DNA from: Chloroflexota bacterium | GTDB taxonomy: Bacteria; Chloroflexota; UBA6077; FW602-bin22 | DNA: 63,386 bases | Reading direction: 5' to 3' | NCBI GenBank assembly: GCA_016875715.1 | Contig: VGOZ01000005.1 | Location: 1-63,386 of the forward strand | Shown here: piece by piece, positions 16,001-24,937 of the stretch | Layout: every line of letters begins with the position of its first letter | How positions within the stretch are numbered: position 1 is the first letter of the stretch | Position numbers and translations under genes: made by a program | Notes under the pieces: generated by a model | Databases searched by the model: none | What the model saw: only the letters and a program-made list of their open reading frames with translations | What the model was told of the DNA's origin: nothing

Positions 16001-16782
16001 TGTCGTTCCTCGATCGCGTGCGGGTTGGCCCACTTGCGCCGCTTCCTCCTGAGGAGCCCAGCGAGGAGGTCGAAGAAGAGCTCCAATTGACTCTGGTTGA
16101 GCACCTCGCCGAACTGCGCGGCCGCATTCTTGCCTCCGTAACGGGACTGGTGCTGACCACCATCGTCAGTTTTGTCTTTACGCCATGGCTGGTCAGAGTA
16201 TTGCTCGCGCCCGCGCCCGCGTCGCTTCGTGAGCGAGGCCTCATCTTCACGGATCCAACCGAGGCCTTCTTCACCTACTTTCAGATCGCCCTCTACGCGG
16301 GGGTAGGGCTAGCATCACCATGGCTTCTCTTTCAGATCGGTAGGTTTGTGTTTCCCGCGCTGACAAGGCGGGAGAAGGCGATGTTCTGGCGGTTCCTTCC
16401 CCTGTCGTTCATTTGTTTCTGCGCCGGGGTAACGTTCGGCTACACGATCACGCTGCCATTTGCCCTGCAGTATCTGCTGGACTTCACCATCGGTGGCCTG
16501 CTCACGCCCTATATCACCATTGGCAATTACATGGGCTTTGTGACCGCAATCGTGTTCTGGATGGGCATCGCGTTTCAGACCCCTTTGATCGTGCTATTCC
16601 TGACCAAGATCAATGTGGTGACCGTACCGCAGCTCGTCACTTTCCGAAAATATGCGGTTCTGGGCGCATTCGTCATTGCAGCGCTCATCACGCCAACCCC
16701 GGATCCTCTGAATCAGGCGCTCGTTGCGATCCCCCTGTGGGTCTTGTATGAGACGGGGATCGTCCTTGCGCGAATCTTCTGA
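16000..16782 (+). CDS. tatC: Sec-independent protein translocase TatC
   Basis: Core receptor for twin-arginine signal peptides. 260 residues; the conserved N-terminal cytoplasmic motif EHLAELRGRIL is near residue 35, followed by about six membrane helices (including VTGLVLTTIVSFVF). The FxxP..F.Y loop shows as TDPTEAFFTYFQIALYAG. ATG overlaps the tatA stop. Confidence 0.95.
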   Translation: MSFLDRVRVGPLAPLPPEEPSEEVEEELQLTLVEHLAELRGRILASVTGLVLTTIVSFVFTPWLVRVLLAPAPASLRERGLIFTDPTEAFFTYFQIALYAGVGLASPWLLFQIGRFVFPALTRREKAMFWRFLPLSFICFCAGVTFGYTITLPFALQYLLDFTIGGLLTPYITIGNYMGFVTAIVFWMGIAFQTPLIVLFLTKINVVTVPQLVTFRKYAVLGAFVIAALITPTPDPLNQALVAIPLWVLYETGIVLARIF

Positions 16783-17360
16783 CGACGGACAGCGGCGCGA
16801 CAGACCCACTGGCGGAACCTGCGTATCGACTTGCGAGGCTGCACGCGCTGCTCTCCCCGCGGCTGGTGGCACAGGAACTGAGCCTCGATCTGGCCAGCGC
16901 GCGCGCCTACCTGGCCGAGTTGGAACGCCGGGGCTGGGTCGGGCCTGTCCTGATCAGTTCCACCGGTGCACGGGAGTCGCTCGTGAATATCGTTTTGGAC
17001 GAATCACCGAACCCATCGGTGGCACTGGCGCCTGTCGATCCACGCCCGGGGCAACGTGCGGTCGCGCGCGCCAGTGTCCTCGCCCTGATCGCCCTGATGG
17101 GGATGGCGGCGCTCGCGTGGAGTGGCGCGGGGAACGCGCTCGCCCAATGGTTCGCAGTTGATACCCTCTCGCCCTTCGCTGCGGCGATCGTGCGTTCCGG
17201 CACGCCCGCCGCAGCACCGCTCGCGGCGTGGATCGTCGATCAACTCCTCGGCCTCGGTGATCCCGATCTGGGAGAAAGTGCTCAGAGACTGCAGGCAGCG
17301 GTCTGGCACGCGATCACCCTCGCGACGGTCCTCGCGGTCGCGCTATCCCTGCTCCGATGA
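16779..17360 (+). CDS. Unknown membrane protein with N-terminal winged-helix-like region, coupled to tatC
   Basis: From a CTG at 16779 overlapping the tatC stop the frame gives 193 residues; the first conventional start is GTG 16866 (164 residues). The longer form is favoured because the added part completes a winged-helix-like unit (RLARLHALLSPRLVAQELS, then ARAYLAELERRGWV). Residues about 105-125 and the last 18 are membrane helices, with a hydrophobic Ala/Pro-rich stretch between. No family was recognised. Overlaps the convergent zinc-ribbon gene by 18 bases. Confidence 0.6.
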   Translation: MTTDSGATDPLAEPAYRLARLHALLSPRLVAQELSLDLASARAYLAELERRGWVGPVLISSTGARESLVNIVLDESPNPSVALAPVDPRPGQRAVARASVLALIALMGMAALAWSGAGNALAQWFAVDTLSPFAAAIVRSGTPAAAPLAAWIVDQLLGLGDPDLGESAQRLQAAVWHAITLATVLAVALSLLR

Positions 17361-17891
17361 GGAAGTGATCACCACCGCGACGCATCGACAGCCTCCGGAA
17401 CACTGGCAGCCATCGATCGGCAGGCGCGGCGCCATCGCCCGATCGTAACGGCCCGCCGCGATGCGACACGCCCGACAGGCGCCGGCGCGCGCGCGAATCT
17501 CGATGTCGGAGGCGGCGGCGGCGGGATCCCGGCGGGGCGGCCCGCCCCCCAGCCGCGGGCGTCGCCGCACCACGGGGTTATGTGGCGGGGCATCGGCTGT
17601 GCTGGCCTCAGTCTGTTCGGATGACTCGTCGCGCCGACGGACGAGAACACCGCGCTGCCACCGCGCATCGCAGCGCGGACAGACGTTGTAGGTAGGCGTG
17701 CCGATCCAGTGCAGAAGCGCGATCGGAAAGATAATGTACGCGATCAGGCTCAGTCCCGATCGGGCCGGCATGTTCTTGACCCGTCGCAACTGCTGACTGC
17801 CGCACCACGGACAGACCTGGTCGGTCCGAACACCGGATCGAACCCTCGGCGGCGTGGAATCTTGATCGGGATCTGTCTCGCCCTGAAACAC
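17343..17891 (-). CDS. Zinc-ribbon membrane protein with extra C-terminal cysteine pairs
   Basis: 182 residues from GTG 17891, two bases after the stop of the gene before it. CPWCGS and CPRCDARW form a split zinc ribbon that brackets a hydrophobic segment (SLIAYIIFPIALLHWIG), so the metal knuckles lie on the two sides of one membrane or hairpin segment. The tail is Arg/Pro/Gly-rich and ends with CRAC and CQCSGGCRC. No function can be assigned. The tail codons resemble the rest, but the frame could be fortuitously long past about residue 95. Confidence 0.55.
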   Translation of the reverse strand: MFQGETDPDQDSTPPRVRSGVRTDQVCPWCGSQQLRRVKNMPARSGLSLIAYIIFPIALLHWIGTPTYNVCPRCDARWQRGVLVRRRDESSEQTEASTADAPPHNPVVRRRPRLGGGPPRRDPAAAASDIEIRARAGACRACRIAAGRYDRAMAPRLPIDGCQCSGGCRCVAVVITSSSEQG

Positions 17892-17893
17892 TG

Positions 17894-18556
17894 TTATCGC
17901 CGCGACTGCACGGACTCGCCCGCCGTCTCCCGCGTGCGGGAGGCCCCTCCTACCACATCTTCTCTGGTCGCCAGACAGGCTTCGAGCGCCGCGAAGACAT
18001 TCGCGTGTTCCCGCCGACCCTCCCAGGGGCCGCTCCACGCCGTGACAAGCGACTGCCAGGCGATCTCGACGCGGAGTCCACGTCCGTCTCCGTCGCCGCT
18101 TCGGAGCCGATATCGTTCCTCGCCGGGATCGACCCTGGATGCGAGCGCCCAGCCGAGAGTGAACAACGTCTGAAAGTATTCCTCGTACGCATCCAGCACC
18201 CGCAATTCGCCCCGGGTTGCCGGACCACTGAGCAGAGCCGCAAGTTCATCCAAATGGGCACGCATGCGGGGTTCGAGATGCGCGTCGCCCCGCTGCTCCC
18301 AGCGCTGATGCCGCGCGAACGCCGCCGCCCAGTTACGCCAGATGATACGCGCGCGCGCCGTGATCGGCTGCATCGCCCATCGCTCGGCGAAGAAGGTCTT
18401 CCGTCCGCACCGATCCACGTTCTCCCGTGCCGTTCGCAGTAAGCCGAGACGCAAGGGACCCTCGGGAGCGGAGAGTCCTGCGACCGCAGTGGCTGCCAGG
18501 TTGAGCGCTGCGGATCTGATGCGAGTGACCACCGCGTGCGGCGATTCCTGACTCAC
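17894..18556 (-). CDS. Hypothetical cytoplasmic protein, 220 residues
   Basis: GTG 18556 overlaps the upstream SDR stop (GTGA); another in-frame GTG at 18574 would overlap more. Sequence is mostly helical and rich in Ala, Arg and Trp (IIWRNWAAAFARHQRWEQR, YEEYFQTLFTLGWALASR). No signal peptide, membrane segment or known motif is visible. Its tight placement between the SDR and the zinc-ribbon gene suggests one operon. Confidence 0.65.
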   Translation of the reverse strand: MSQESPHAVVTRIRSAALNLAATAVAGLSAPEGPLRLGLLRTARENVDRCGRKTFFAERWAMQPITARARIIWRNWAAAFARHQRWEQRGDAHLEPRMRAHLDELAALLSGPATRGELRVLDAYEEYFQTLFTLGWALASRVDPGEERYRLRSGDGDGRGLRVEIAWQSLVTAWSGPWEGRREHANVFAALEACLATREDVVGGASRTRETAGESVQSRR

Positions 18557-19335
18557 GATGTGAGGGTCGGCCACGGGTTACCAGCGAGAAATCCCCCGTC
18601 GACGGCGAACGTCTGCCCTGTGATGTAGTCCGAGGCCGGACTCGCGAGGTAGACCGCGAGATGGCCGATATCGGCCGGAGTCCCGAAGGAACCGCGCGGC
18701 ACGTGCTCTTCCACCCAGCGTCGTCGCGACGGCACCATCGTCGCAGTCATAGGCGTCTCGATCCAACCCGGAGCGATCGCGTTGACCTGAATGTCGTACC
18801 TAGCCCATTCGACCGCCATGTAGCGGGTCATTCCGACAACGCCAGTCTTGGCGATGCCGTAGAGGGCAATGTCGGAGAACCCCCGGTACGACGTCATGGA
18901 GGCGATGTGGATGATCTTCCCGCCCCCGTGGGCGCTCATGTAGCGGCCCGCCTCCTGACCGACAAAGAACGCGCCGCGTAGCTGCACATCCAGAACGAAG
19001 TTCCAGTCGTCCAGCGTCACATCCAGGATCGACCGGCGCCGCTGGTTGCCCGCGACATTCGCCACGATATCGAGACCGCCCAGATGGTCGATGGACTTCT
19101 CGAACGCCGGGGCGATCTCGTCAAGACGAGAGAGATCGAGCGGAACGACGTGTGCGCGGCGCCCGAGGGCTTCGACCCTTGTCTGCACGCGGCGAAGGTC
19201 GTCGATACCGCGGGACAGCAGCGCGACGTCCGCACCGGCACCCGCCAGCGCTAGGGCAATCCCCTCGCCGATACCGTGGCTCGCTCCCGTGACGATCGCG
19301 CGTCGTCCCGCCAGCGAGAAGGGGTGGCCCTCCAT
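18553..19335 (-). CDS. Short-chain dehydrogenase/reductase, gluconate-5-dehydrogenase/KduD-like
   Basis: 260-residue classical SDR. The cofactor glycine motif TGASHGIGEG is near residue 17, NVAG near 92, catalytic Ser in IHIASMTS and the YGIAK pair near 158. The C-terminus GQTFAVDGGF is the standard substrate-loop end. Closest in pattern to sugar-acid dehydrogenases, but the substrate cannot be read. ATG overlaps the leuD stop (TGATG), so it is expressed with the leucine genes. Confidence 0.88.
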   Translation of the reverse strand: MEGHPFSLAGRRAIVTGASHGIGEGIALALAGAGADVALLSRGIDDLRRVQTRVEALGRRAHVVPLDLSRLDEIAPAFEKSIDHLGGLDIVANVAGNQRRRSILDVTLDDWNFVLDVQLRGAFFVGQEAGRYMSAHGGGKIIHIASMTSYRGFSDIALYGIAKTGVVGMTRYMAVEWARYDIQVNAIAPGWIETPMTATMVPSRRRWVEEHVPRGSFGTPADIGHLAVYLASPASDYITGQTFAVDGGFLAGNPWPTLTS

Positions 19336-19964
19336 CAGTGCTCGCCTGCGACAGCGAAGGTCAGCCCGCGCAGGCGCTCCGGCAACCTAGCTTCGTGTGC
19401 CGCGATCCGTGACTCGTGCGTCAGCGTGATGCCGATGTCATCGAGGCCGTTCACGAGAAGATGTTTCCGATACGGATCGACATCGAACGGCGCGATCACC
19501 CCCTCCTCGTCCGAGACCGTCTGCGCCTCGAGATCCACGGAGACTCGATACCCGGGTCGCTCCTTCGCGCGGGCGATGATCTCGTCGATAACGGCCTCGG
19601 GTAGAACCACCGGGAGAAGCCCGTTCTTGAAGCAGTTGTTGAAGAAGATGTCGGCGTAGCTCGGCGCGAGAATAGCTCGGATGCCAAAGTCCTGTAACGC
19701 CCAGGGGGCGTGCTCTCGCGATGAGCCGCACCCGAAGTTCCGTCGCGAGACCAGGATCGATGCCCCTTCATAGCGAGGTTCGTTCAGTTCGAACGATGGA
19801 TCGAGTGACCCATCCGGGCGATACCGCCAGTCGAAAAACGCGAACTCTCCGAAGCCCGTTCGCTCGATCCGCTTCAGGAACTGCTTGGGTATGATCTGGT
19901 CGGTATCGACGTCCACTCGATCGAGCGGCGCGACGATGCCGGTCTCCTGTCGAAACGGCTGCAA
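19335..19964 (-). CDS. leuD: 3-isopropylmalate dehydratase small subunit
   Basis: Swivel-domain subunit of isopropylmalate isomerase in leucine synthesis. 209 residues with [17 protein letters not shown] and the substrate motif [15 protein letters not shown] near residue 76. Follows leuC after 18 bases on the same strand. leuA and leuB are not in the window. Confidence 0.96.
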   Translation of the reverse strand: MQPFRQETGIVAPLDRVDVDTDQIIPKQFLKRIERTGFGEFAFFDWRYRPDGSLDPSFELNEPRYEGASILVSRRNFGCGSSREHAPWALQDFGIRAILAPSYADIFFNNCFKNGLLPVVLPEAVIDEIIARAKERPGYRVSVDLEAQTVSDEEGVIAPFDVDPYRKHLLVNGLDDIGITLTHESRIAAHEARLPERLRGLTFAVAGEH

Positions 19965-19982
19965 TGTCCTCTCTCCTCGGAT

Positions 19983-21389
19983 CTAAGACCAGTGACGCAC
20001 GTCGACGAAGCGCCCGGCGATCGCCGCCGCCGCGGCCGTCTCTGGCGAACAGAGATGCGTGCGACCGCCCTTCCCCTGCCGCCCCTCGAAGTTGCGATTC
20101 GATGTCGAAGCACAGCGCTCCCCGGGACTGAGGATGTCTGGGTTCATCCCCAGGCACATCGAGCACCCCGCCTCGCGCCATTCGAAGCCCGCCTCGCGGA
20201 AGACGGCGTCGAGTCCCTCGCGCTCCGCCTGTCGCTTCACCAGCATCGACCCGGGGACAACCATCCCATGGACGCGGGAGGCAACCCGTCGGCCGAGTAC
20301 GATGCCCGCGGCGGCGCGAAGATCCTCGATGCGCGCATTGGTGCACGAGCCGATGAAGACGCGATCGAGCGTGATCTCCGCGATGGGTACACCTGGCTCG
20401 AGGCCCATGTAGTGGAATGCACGCTCGTAGGCCCGGCGATCCGACTCCGACGGCGCCTCGTCCAGCCTGGGCGCACGTCCGGTCACGGGAGCGACCATCC
20501 CGGGGTTCGTTCCCCAGGTGATATGCGGCACGAGATTGGAGGCATCCACGAGGACCTGACTGTCGTACGCCGCACCAGCGTCCGTTGCCAGCGCGAGCCA
20601 TTCCGCGCTGAGTCGTTCGAACTCCGTTCCGCGCGGGAGATTGGGCCGCGCCCGGAGATAATCGATCGTCGTCCGATCCGGCGCGATCATCCCCGCTCGA
20701 CCACCGCCCTCGATCGACATGTTGCAGACGGTCATCCTCCCCTCCATCGAGAGGGACCGGATGGCGGAGCCGGTGTATTCGATGGCGTGCCCGGCGGCGC
20801 CGCCAACCCCGATGTTCCCGATGATCGCAAGGATCAGGTCCTTGGCCGTCACGCCTCGGCCGAGCGTCCCTTCGCAGCGGATCTCGAGGGTCTTCGGACG
20901 CGCCTGCGGCAGCGTCTGCGTCGCCAGCACGTGCTCGACCTCAGACGTGCCAATCCCGAACGCGAGCGATCCGAACGCACCGTGCGTCGACGTGTGGGAG
21001 TCACCACATACGATAACCATGCCCGGCTGAGTGAGTCCGAGCTCGGGACCAATCACATGGACGATCCCCTGTCGCGCACTGTGGATACCGAACAGCGGGA
21101 TGCCGAACTCGGCGCAGTTTCGCTCCAGGGCATCGATCTGCCGTCGCGAGACCTCATCCTCGATCGGCAGGGAGCGATCGGTCGTCGGTACGTTGTGATC
21201 GACCGTCGCGATCGTCAGGTCGGTCCGACGCACGGTGCGCCCGGCCAGGCGGAGGCCGTCGAACGCCTGCGGGGAGGTCACTTCGTGGACGAGGTGGAGA
21301 TCGATGTAGAGGAGCGCCGGTTGACCCGGTTCCTCGACGATAACGTGGGAATCCCATATCTTCTGGAAGAGGGTGCGCGGAACGGCCAT
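19983..21389 (-). CDS. leuC: 3-isopropylmalate dehydratase large subunit
   Basis: Aconitase-fold subunit that carries the [4Fe-4S] cluster. 468 residues; cluster cysteines appear in [13 protein letters not shown] and GCSMCLGMN, and the substrate loops DHNVPTTDR and [13 protein letters not shown] are present. ATG 21389 has a near-perfect AAGGAGGT Shine-Dalgarno. First gene of leuC-leuD-SDR-unknown-zinc ribbon; the GATAAT box at 21406-21411 on this strand is its likely promoter. Confidence 0.97.
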   Translation of the reverse strand: MAVPRTLFQKIWDSHVIVEEPGQPALLYIDLHLVHEVTSPQAFDGLRLAGRTVRRTDLTIATVDHNVPTTDRSLPIEDEVSRRQIDALERNCAEFGIPLFGIHSARQGIVHVIGPELGLTQPGMVIVCGDSHTSTHGAFGSLAFGIGTSEVEHVLATQTLPQARPKTLEIRCEGTLGRGVTAKDLILAIIGNIGVGGAAGHAIEYTGSAIRSLSMEGRMTVCNMSIEGGGRAGMIAPDRTTIDYLRARPNLPRGTEFERLSAEWLALATDAGAAYDSQVLVDASNLVPHITWGTNPGMVAPVTGRAPRLDEAPSESDRRAYERAFHYMGLEPGVPIAEITLDRVFIGSCTNARIEDLRAAAGIVLGRRVASRVHGMVVPGSMLVKRQAEREGLDAVFREAGFEWREAGCSMCLGMNPDILSPGERCASTSNRNFEGRQGKGGRTHLCSPETAAAAAIAGRFVDVRHWS

Positions 21390-21404
21390 GAGACCTCCTT
21401 CGGG

Positions 21405-21411
21405 TATTATC
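21405..21411. promoter_or_regulatory. Symmetric -10 element serving leuC and the small forward operon
   Basis: Forward TATTAT (21405-21410) lies 17 bases before ATG 21428; reverse GATAAT (21411-21406) lies 16 bases before the leuC ATG. The two boxes share five positions. Confidence 0.55.
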
Positions 21412-21427
21412 GAACGGGGGCGAAGCG

Positions 21428-21616
21428 ATGTGCGATAGCGCTGACGGCAACTACGTCTGGTCGGTACGCGAGCAAGGTTCGGGCCGGCCGATCTGCTCGC
21501 CCGAGGGGTACCCCTTCAGTTTCTCTTGTGAGGAGGACGCGCGCACGTTCGCGGCGCGCTACCCGCCGGGGTCGGTGACGATAGTCCGGGCGCAGGAACC
21601 GGGGTACCTGAGGTGA
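21428..21616 (+). CDS. Small hypothetical protein, 62 residues
   Basis: ATG 21428 with a purine-rich GGGGGCGAAG before it and its own -10 box. Sequence [39 protein letters not shown] is aromatic and compact, with two cysteines; no family recognised. Its stop overlaps the next start as GTGA, supporting a real gene. Confidence 0.55.
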   Translation: MCDSADGNYVWSVREQGSGRPICSPEGYPFSFSCEEDARTFAARYPPGSVTIVRAQEPGYLR

Positions 21617-21933
21617 GTTGGTCGGCAACGAGGCGCCCGCCCTCCAGCGATTCCGTGCGTGTGGACATCGGCCAGATCGTGATGGCTGGTCTGCAATCGA
21701 GCGCTCGCCGCACCCGGCTTTTCGGGGAGCTCGCGGTCGACCTCGCCCGACAGCGGCGGCCACCCGTAGCCGCCGTGCTCGCATACCTCGATGGCAACGA
21801 GCGGGAGATCGAGGAACTGATGCTGCGATGGCGCCTGGCGGGGGTCCGCTGGCCGCTGTTGGCCCTGATCGCCTTCGCGAGCATCCTCAGCTACATGCGC
21901 GGGCGTGGAGATAGGCGCCGCGTCAGGAGCTAG
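21613..21933 (+). CDS. Small hypothetical protein with one membrane helix
   Basis: 106 residues, GTG start coupled to the 62-residue gene. Middle part is a basic helix (QSSARRTRLFGELAVDLARQRR, shown here in part); residues about 80-93 (WPLLALIAFASILSYM) are hydrophobic, and the end is RGRGDRRRVRS. Possibly a small membrane-bound partner of the preceding protein. Ends one base before the convergent oxidoreductase. Confidence 0.5.
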   Translation: MSWSATRRPPSSDSVRVDIGQIVMAGLQSSARRTRLFGELAVDLARQRRPPVAAVLAYLDGNEREIEELMLRWRLAGVRWPLLALIAFASILSYMRGRGDRRRVRS

Positions 21934-21934
21934 C

Positions 21935-23032
21935 TTAGAACGTCGTCGAGAGGTCGAGAGACCTCCCGCTCCTGGCAGACTCGATCGATTTGATCATGAT
22001 CTCCAGGGCATGCCGGGCGTGTTCGGCGCTGAGAACCGGTCGAACGCCCTCGCGCACGCAATCCACGAGATGCTCAACCACGATCGCTCGGGCAATCTCG
22101 CGCCGATGCGCAGACGTGCTTTCCAACGCGCGCAGTCGCGGCTGAATCCATCCATCGACTCCTGGCAGCGCATCCAGGCGGAATACCTCGATCGGCGTCG
22201 TGTCGGTCACGTCGTCGTTGTTCAAGACGATGGTCCCGGCGCGGCCGAAGATCTCGATCTGTGGACTCCGTGAGGCATTCACGTTGAACGTCCCATCCAC
22301 CACGGCGAAAGTGGCGCCACCGAAATCAAGCATCAGAAGCGTGTTGTCATCTGCCGTGACGTCGATCTTCTTGCCCTTGAACGGTCCGCCTCGCACGTAG
22401 CGGGTTGGCTCGGTGATCCCGGAGAAGGCGACGACCCGCTTTGCCGGTCCCAGGATGCCCGTGATGTCGTGAATACCGTAAACGCCCATATCGAAGAGCG
22501 GCCCCGAGCCCTCCTGATAGAACCACGTCGGATCAAGTGGCCAGTTACCGCTAGCCGGTCCGCCGTGCGAACTCCGCACGCGGGCAAACGCCACCTTTCC
22601 GATCGCCCCCTCGGCGACCAGGCGCTTTGCCTCCTGCCGGTTCGGCAGGATCATGTTAGGCGGTGCAACCACGACCGTCAGATTCCGCTCAGCGGCGATG
22701 CGTATGATCGAGTCTGCCTCATCCATCGTGGTGGCAATCGGTTTCTCGACGATGACGTGGCGACCGGAATCGAGAATCTCCAGGCAGGTCTTGCCATGGA
22801 ACGGTATGGGCGTAAGGTTCAGCACCGCCTCCACGTCGGAACGCTCGAGCATCTCGGATAATTCGCTGTAGTGGGTCTTGAACCCATACTCTGCGCTGAC
22901 GACCTTTACGCGGTCCGTGACCGGGTCGCACGCCGCCTCCAGAGTCACCTTGTGCGAGAGTTTCCTCATGCCTCCCAGGTAGCCGCGCGGAGAGGTCGCG
23001 ATGACCCCGGTCCCGAGAACCCCGAACTTCAC
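21935..23032 (-). CDS. Gfo/Idh/MocA family oxidoreductase
   Basis: 365-residue NAD(P)-dependent dehydrogenase, usually acting on sugars or inositols. N-terminal Rossmann motif VLGTGVIA near residue 5; the family EKPIA motif is near 95 (VIVEKPIATTMDEAD); the C-terminal sheet domain includes DMGVYGIHD, with the usual catalytic-region His. Substrate unknown. GTG overlaps the PAC2 gene stop (GTGA), so the two are co-translated. Confidence 0.9.
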   Translation of the reverse strand: MKFGVLGTGVIATSPRGYLGGMRKLSHKVTLEAACDPVTDRVKVVSAEYGFKTHYSELSEMLERSDVEAVLNLTPIPFHGKTCLEILDSGRHVIVEKPIATTMDEADSIIRIAAERNLTVVVAPPNMILPNRQEAKRLVAEGAIGKVAFARVRSSHGGPASGNWPLDPTWFYQEGSGPLFDMGVYGIHDITGILGPAKRVVAFSGITEPTRYVRGGPFKGKKIDVTADDNTLLMLDFGGATFAVVDGTFNVNASRSPQIEIFGRAGTIVLNNDDVTDTTPIEVFRLDALPGVDGWIQPRLRALESTSAHRREIARAIVVEHLVDCVREGVRPVLSAEHARHALEIMIKSIESARSGRSLDLSTTF

Positions 23033-23937
23033 GATCCATCCCCCTCGCGATCTTTGCGGCGGCGCAGGAACTCCTCGAGCGACCGCACCACTTCCTCGCC
23101 GGAGGGCAGGTCGGCAAGGGGCTCGGGCGATCCCGCCGCCTCCTCTAACGGCGGCGCGTCGTCCCGATCCTCGAGTTGCCGCACATAAGCTTGAGCATCC
23201 TTATCGCGCGCGATCGCCTCTCCCACCTGGCGCTCGAAGTCGAGGACACTCTCCTCGAGTGGCGTCAGGTCCAGTCCAAGGTCAAGCAGCGTGTCGAGTC
23301 GACGCAACATCGCTCGGGCGACTTTGGGATTCGGCGTGTGATTGATGTAGTGCGGCACGTTACCCCACAGCGATACCGACGGGAGTTCGCGCGCCCGCGC
23401 GGCCTGCCCAAGGATGCCGAGGACCCCGGTGGGACCCTCGTACCGAGAACTGCGCACATTCAGGCGGCCTAAACGCTCCGCCAGGCGAGGCTCCGTTGCT
23501 CCACCGGTGAGACGCACCGACCGCGTGTGCGGGACGTCAGCGAGGAGGCCACCAACGGTCACAAGGAGCGGAACGCGGAACTCGTCGATCTGGTTCAGTA
23601 TGGTGTCGACGAACACGCGCCACCTGAGATGAGGTTCGGTCCCGATCACGAGGATCAGATCGCGCCCCGAGCCCCGGGACTCCCGGCAGAGGAACGTATT
23701 GGCCGGCCATTCGATCCGCCGCTGATTTCCCTCCGCGATGCGCACCGTCGGCCGCAACTCGGTGAACACAAAGAACGTCTCCGGATCGACATCCGCGTAC
23801 GGCTCCACATGCAGGGCTTCAGCGATGAAGCGAAGCGAGTAGGTCGCGACTTCCGCGGCATCGTTCCATCCGCTGAGGGCAACCAGCATCGTCGGCTCGC
23901 GCAGGTCCGGCGCCCGCCGTCGACGGAACCACTCCAC
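23029..23937 (-). CDS. PAC2 (proteasome assembly chaperone-like) family protein
   Basis: About 302 residues. Core matches PAC2/DUF75: MLVALSGWNDAAEVATYSLRF, PETFFVFTELRP, VTVGGLLADVPHTR, SLWGNVPHYINHTPNPKVA. This family is widespread in Actinobacteria and Chloroflexi and is of unsettled function. The C-terminal 70 residues are acidic and helical. ATGs at 23961 and 23946 exist, but a perfect TATAAT (23950-23945) ends 7 bases before GTG 23937, so a leaderless start there is preferred. Confidence 0.85.
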   Translation of the reverse strand: MEWFRRRRAPDLREPTMLVALSGWNDAAEVATYSLRFIAEALHVEPYADVDPETFFVFTELRPTVRIAEGNQRRIEWPANTFLCRESRGSGRDLILVIGTEPHLRWRVFVDTILNQIDEFRVPLLVTVGGLLADVPHTRSVRLTGGATEPRLAERLGRLNVRSSRYEGPTGVLGILGQAARARELPSVSLWGNVPHYINHTPNPKVARAMLRRLDTLLDLGLDLTPLEESVLDFERQVGEAIARDKDAQAYVRQLEDRDDAPPLEEAAGSPEPLADLPSGEEVVRSLEEFLRRRKDREGDGS

Positions 23938-23944
23938 AGCCGGC

Positions 23945-23950
23945 ATTATA
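23945..23950 (-). promoter_or_regulatory. -10 box TATAAT for a leaderless PAC2 transcript
   Basis: Perfect TATAAT on the reverse strand followed by 7 bases and then GTG 23937. No Shine-Dalgarno lies between, and no clear -35 box was found. Confidence 0.6.
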
Positions 23951-24024
23951 GGAACGCTCATTCTGGCTCACTGCCGGGCCCGGCGATTCAATCCGCCTTT
24001 TCATGAGCATCTCGATCAAGTAGC

Positions 24025-24030
24025 TATACT
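24025..24030 (+). promoter_or_regulatory. -10 box for the rhodanese gene
   Basis: TATACT lies 23 bases before GTG 24054, with GGAGG at 24042-24046 in between: an ordinary leadered arrangement. Confidence 0.5.
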
Positions 24031-24053
24031 ATGGCGTTCTCGGAGGTGTGACC

Positions 24054-24926
24054 GTGGCCGACTATGCAAATCCCAGCGTACTCGTCAGTAGTCAGTGGGT
24101 GGCGGACCACGCCGCCGACGCAGGGGTGCGCGTGCTGGAGTCGAACGAGGACATCCTCCTTTACGACATCGGTCACGTGCCGGGAGCCTTCAAGATCGAT
24201 TGGCAGCAGGATCTGAACGATCCCGTGACGCGGGACTTCATCGGGCCGGCCGCGTTCGTCGCGTTCGCCCAGCGGCTCGGGATCTCTCCGACGACGACCG
24301 TGGTCGTGTACGGAGACCGCAACAACTGGTGGGCGACTTACGCGTACTGGATCTTCAAACTGTTCGGGCATCGGGACGTGCGGGTCATGAACGGTGGTCG
24401 CGCCAAGTGGATCGAGGAGGGGCGGCCGCTGTCGAAAGACGTGCCTGCCGTGGCGGCTGCTACCTATCCGGTGCCCGCGTACGACGGGAGGTATCGTGCC
24501 TATCAAGACGATGTCCTCGCGTTCATCGGCGCCAGCCGCGGGCGGACTTCGGCCACGCTTTCCGCGGGTCGAGCACTCGTGGACGTACGATCGCCAGGCG
24601 AATACAGCGGCCAGATCACCCATATGCCGGACTATCCCCAGGAGGGCGTCCTTCGCGGCGGTCACGTGCCGGGCGCACAGTCGATCCCATGGGCGCAGGC
24701 TGCCAATCCGGATCAGACATTCAAGTCGGCGGACGATCTGCGCGCCCTCTATCAGGGAAAGGGGGTGACGCCGGATAAGGACGTGATCGTCTACTGCCGC
24801 ATCGGAGAGCGATCGAGCCACACCTGGTTTGTCCTGCATGAACTGCTCGGGTATCCCCGAGTGCGCAACTACGACGGCTCGTGGACCGAGTGGGGCAACT
24901 CTGTTCGGGTTCCTATCGAAAGATAG
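24054..24926 (+). CDS. Two-domain rhodanese (thiosulfate sulfurtransferase)
   Basis: 290 residues with tandem rhodanese folds. The N-terminal domain has lost its cysteine ([14 protein letters not shown] in the active loop place); the C-terminal domain keeps the active loop CRIGERSSH near residue 250, a thiosulfate sulfurtransferase-type loop. Start is GTG 24054, 7 bases after GGAGG; an upstream GTG at 24048 is too close to it. sufU follows at once, suggesting a sulfur-transfer context. Confidence 0.92.
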   Translation: MADYANPSVLVSSQWVADHAADAGVRVLESNEDILLYDIGHVPGAFKIDWQQDLNDPVTRDFIGPAAFVAFAQRLGISPTTTVVVYGDRNNWWATYAYWIFKLFGHRDVRVMNGGRAKWIEEGRPLSKDVPAVAAATYPVPAYDGRYRAYQDDVLAFIGASRGRTSATLSAGRALVDVRSPGEYSGQITHMPDYPQEGVLRGGHVPGAQSIPWAQAANPDQTFKSADDLRALYQGKGVTPDKDVIVYCRIGERSSHTWFVLHELLGYPRVRNYDGSWTEWGNSVRVPIER

Positions 24927-24929
24927 AAT
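24924..24929 (+). promoter_or_regulatory. -10 box for a leaderless sufU transcript
   Basis: TAGAAT overlaps the rhodanese stop codon and is followed by 8 bases, then GTG 24938. It could give sufU its own transcript. Confidence 0.45.
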
Positions 24930-24937
24930 CTCTGCCG

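Noticed and set aside
19992-21578. 528-codon forward frame across leuC
   Set aside because: Lies antisense to a clear leuC with intact catalytic motifs; Arg/Asp-rich sequence without any domain is the usual shadow of GC-rich codon bias.
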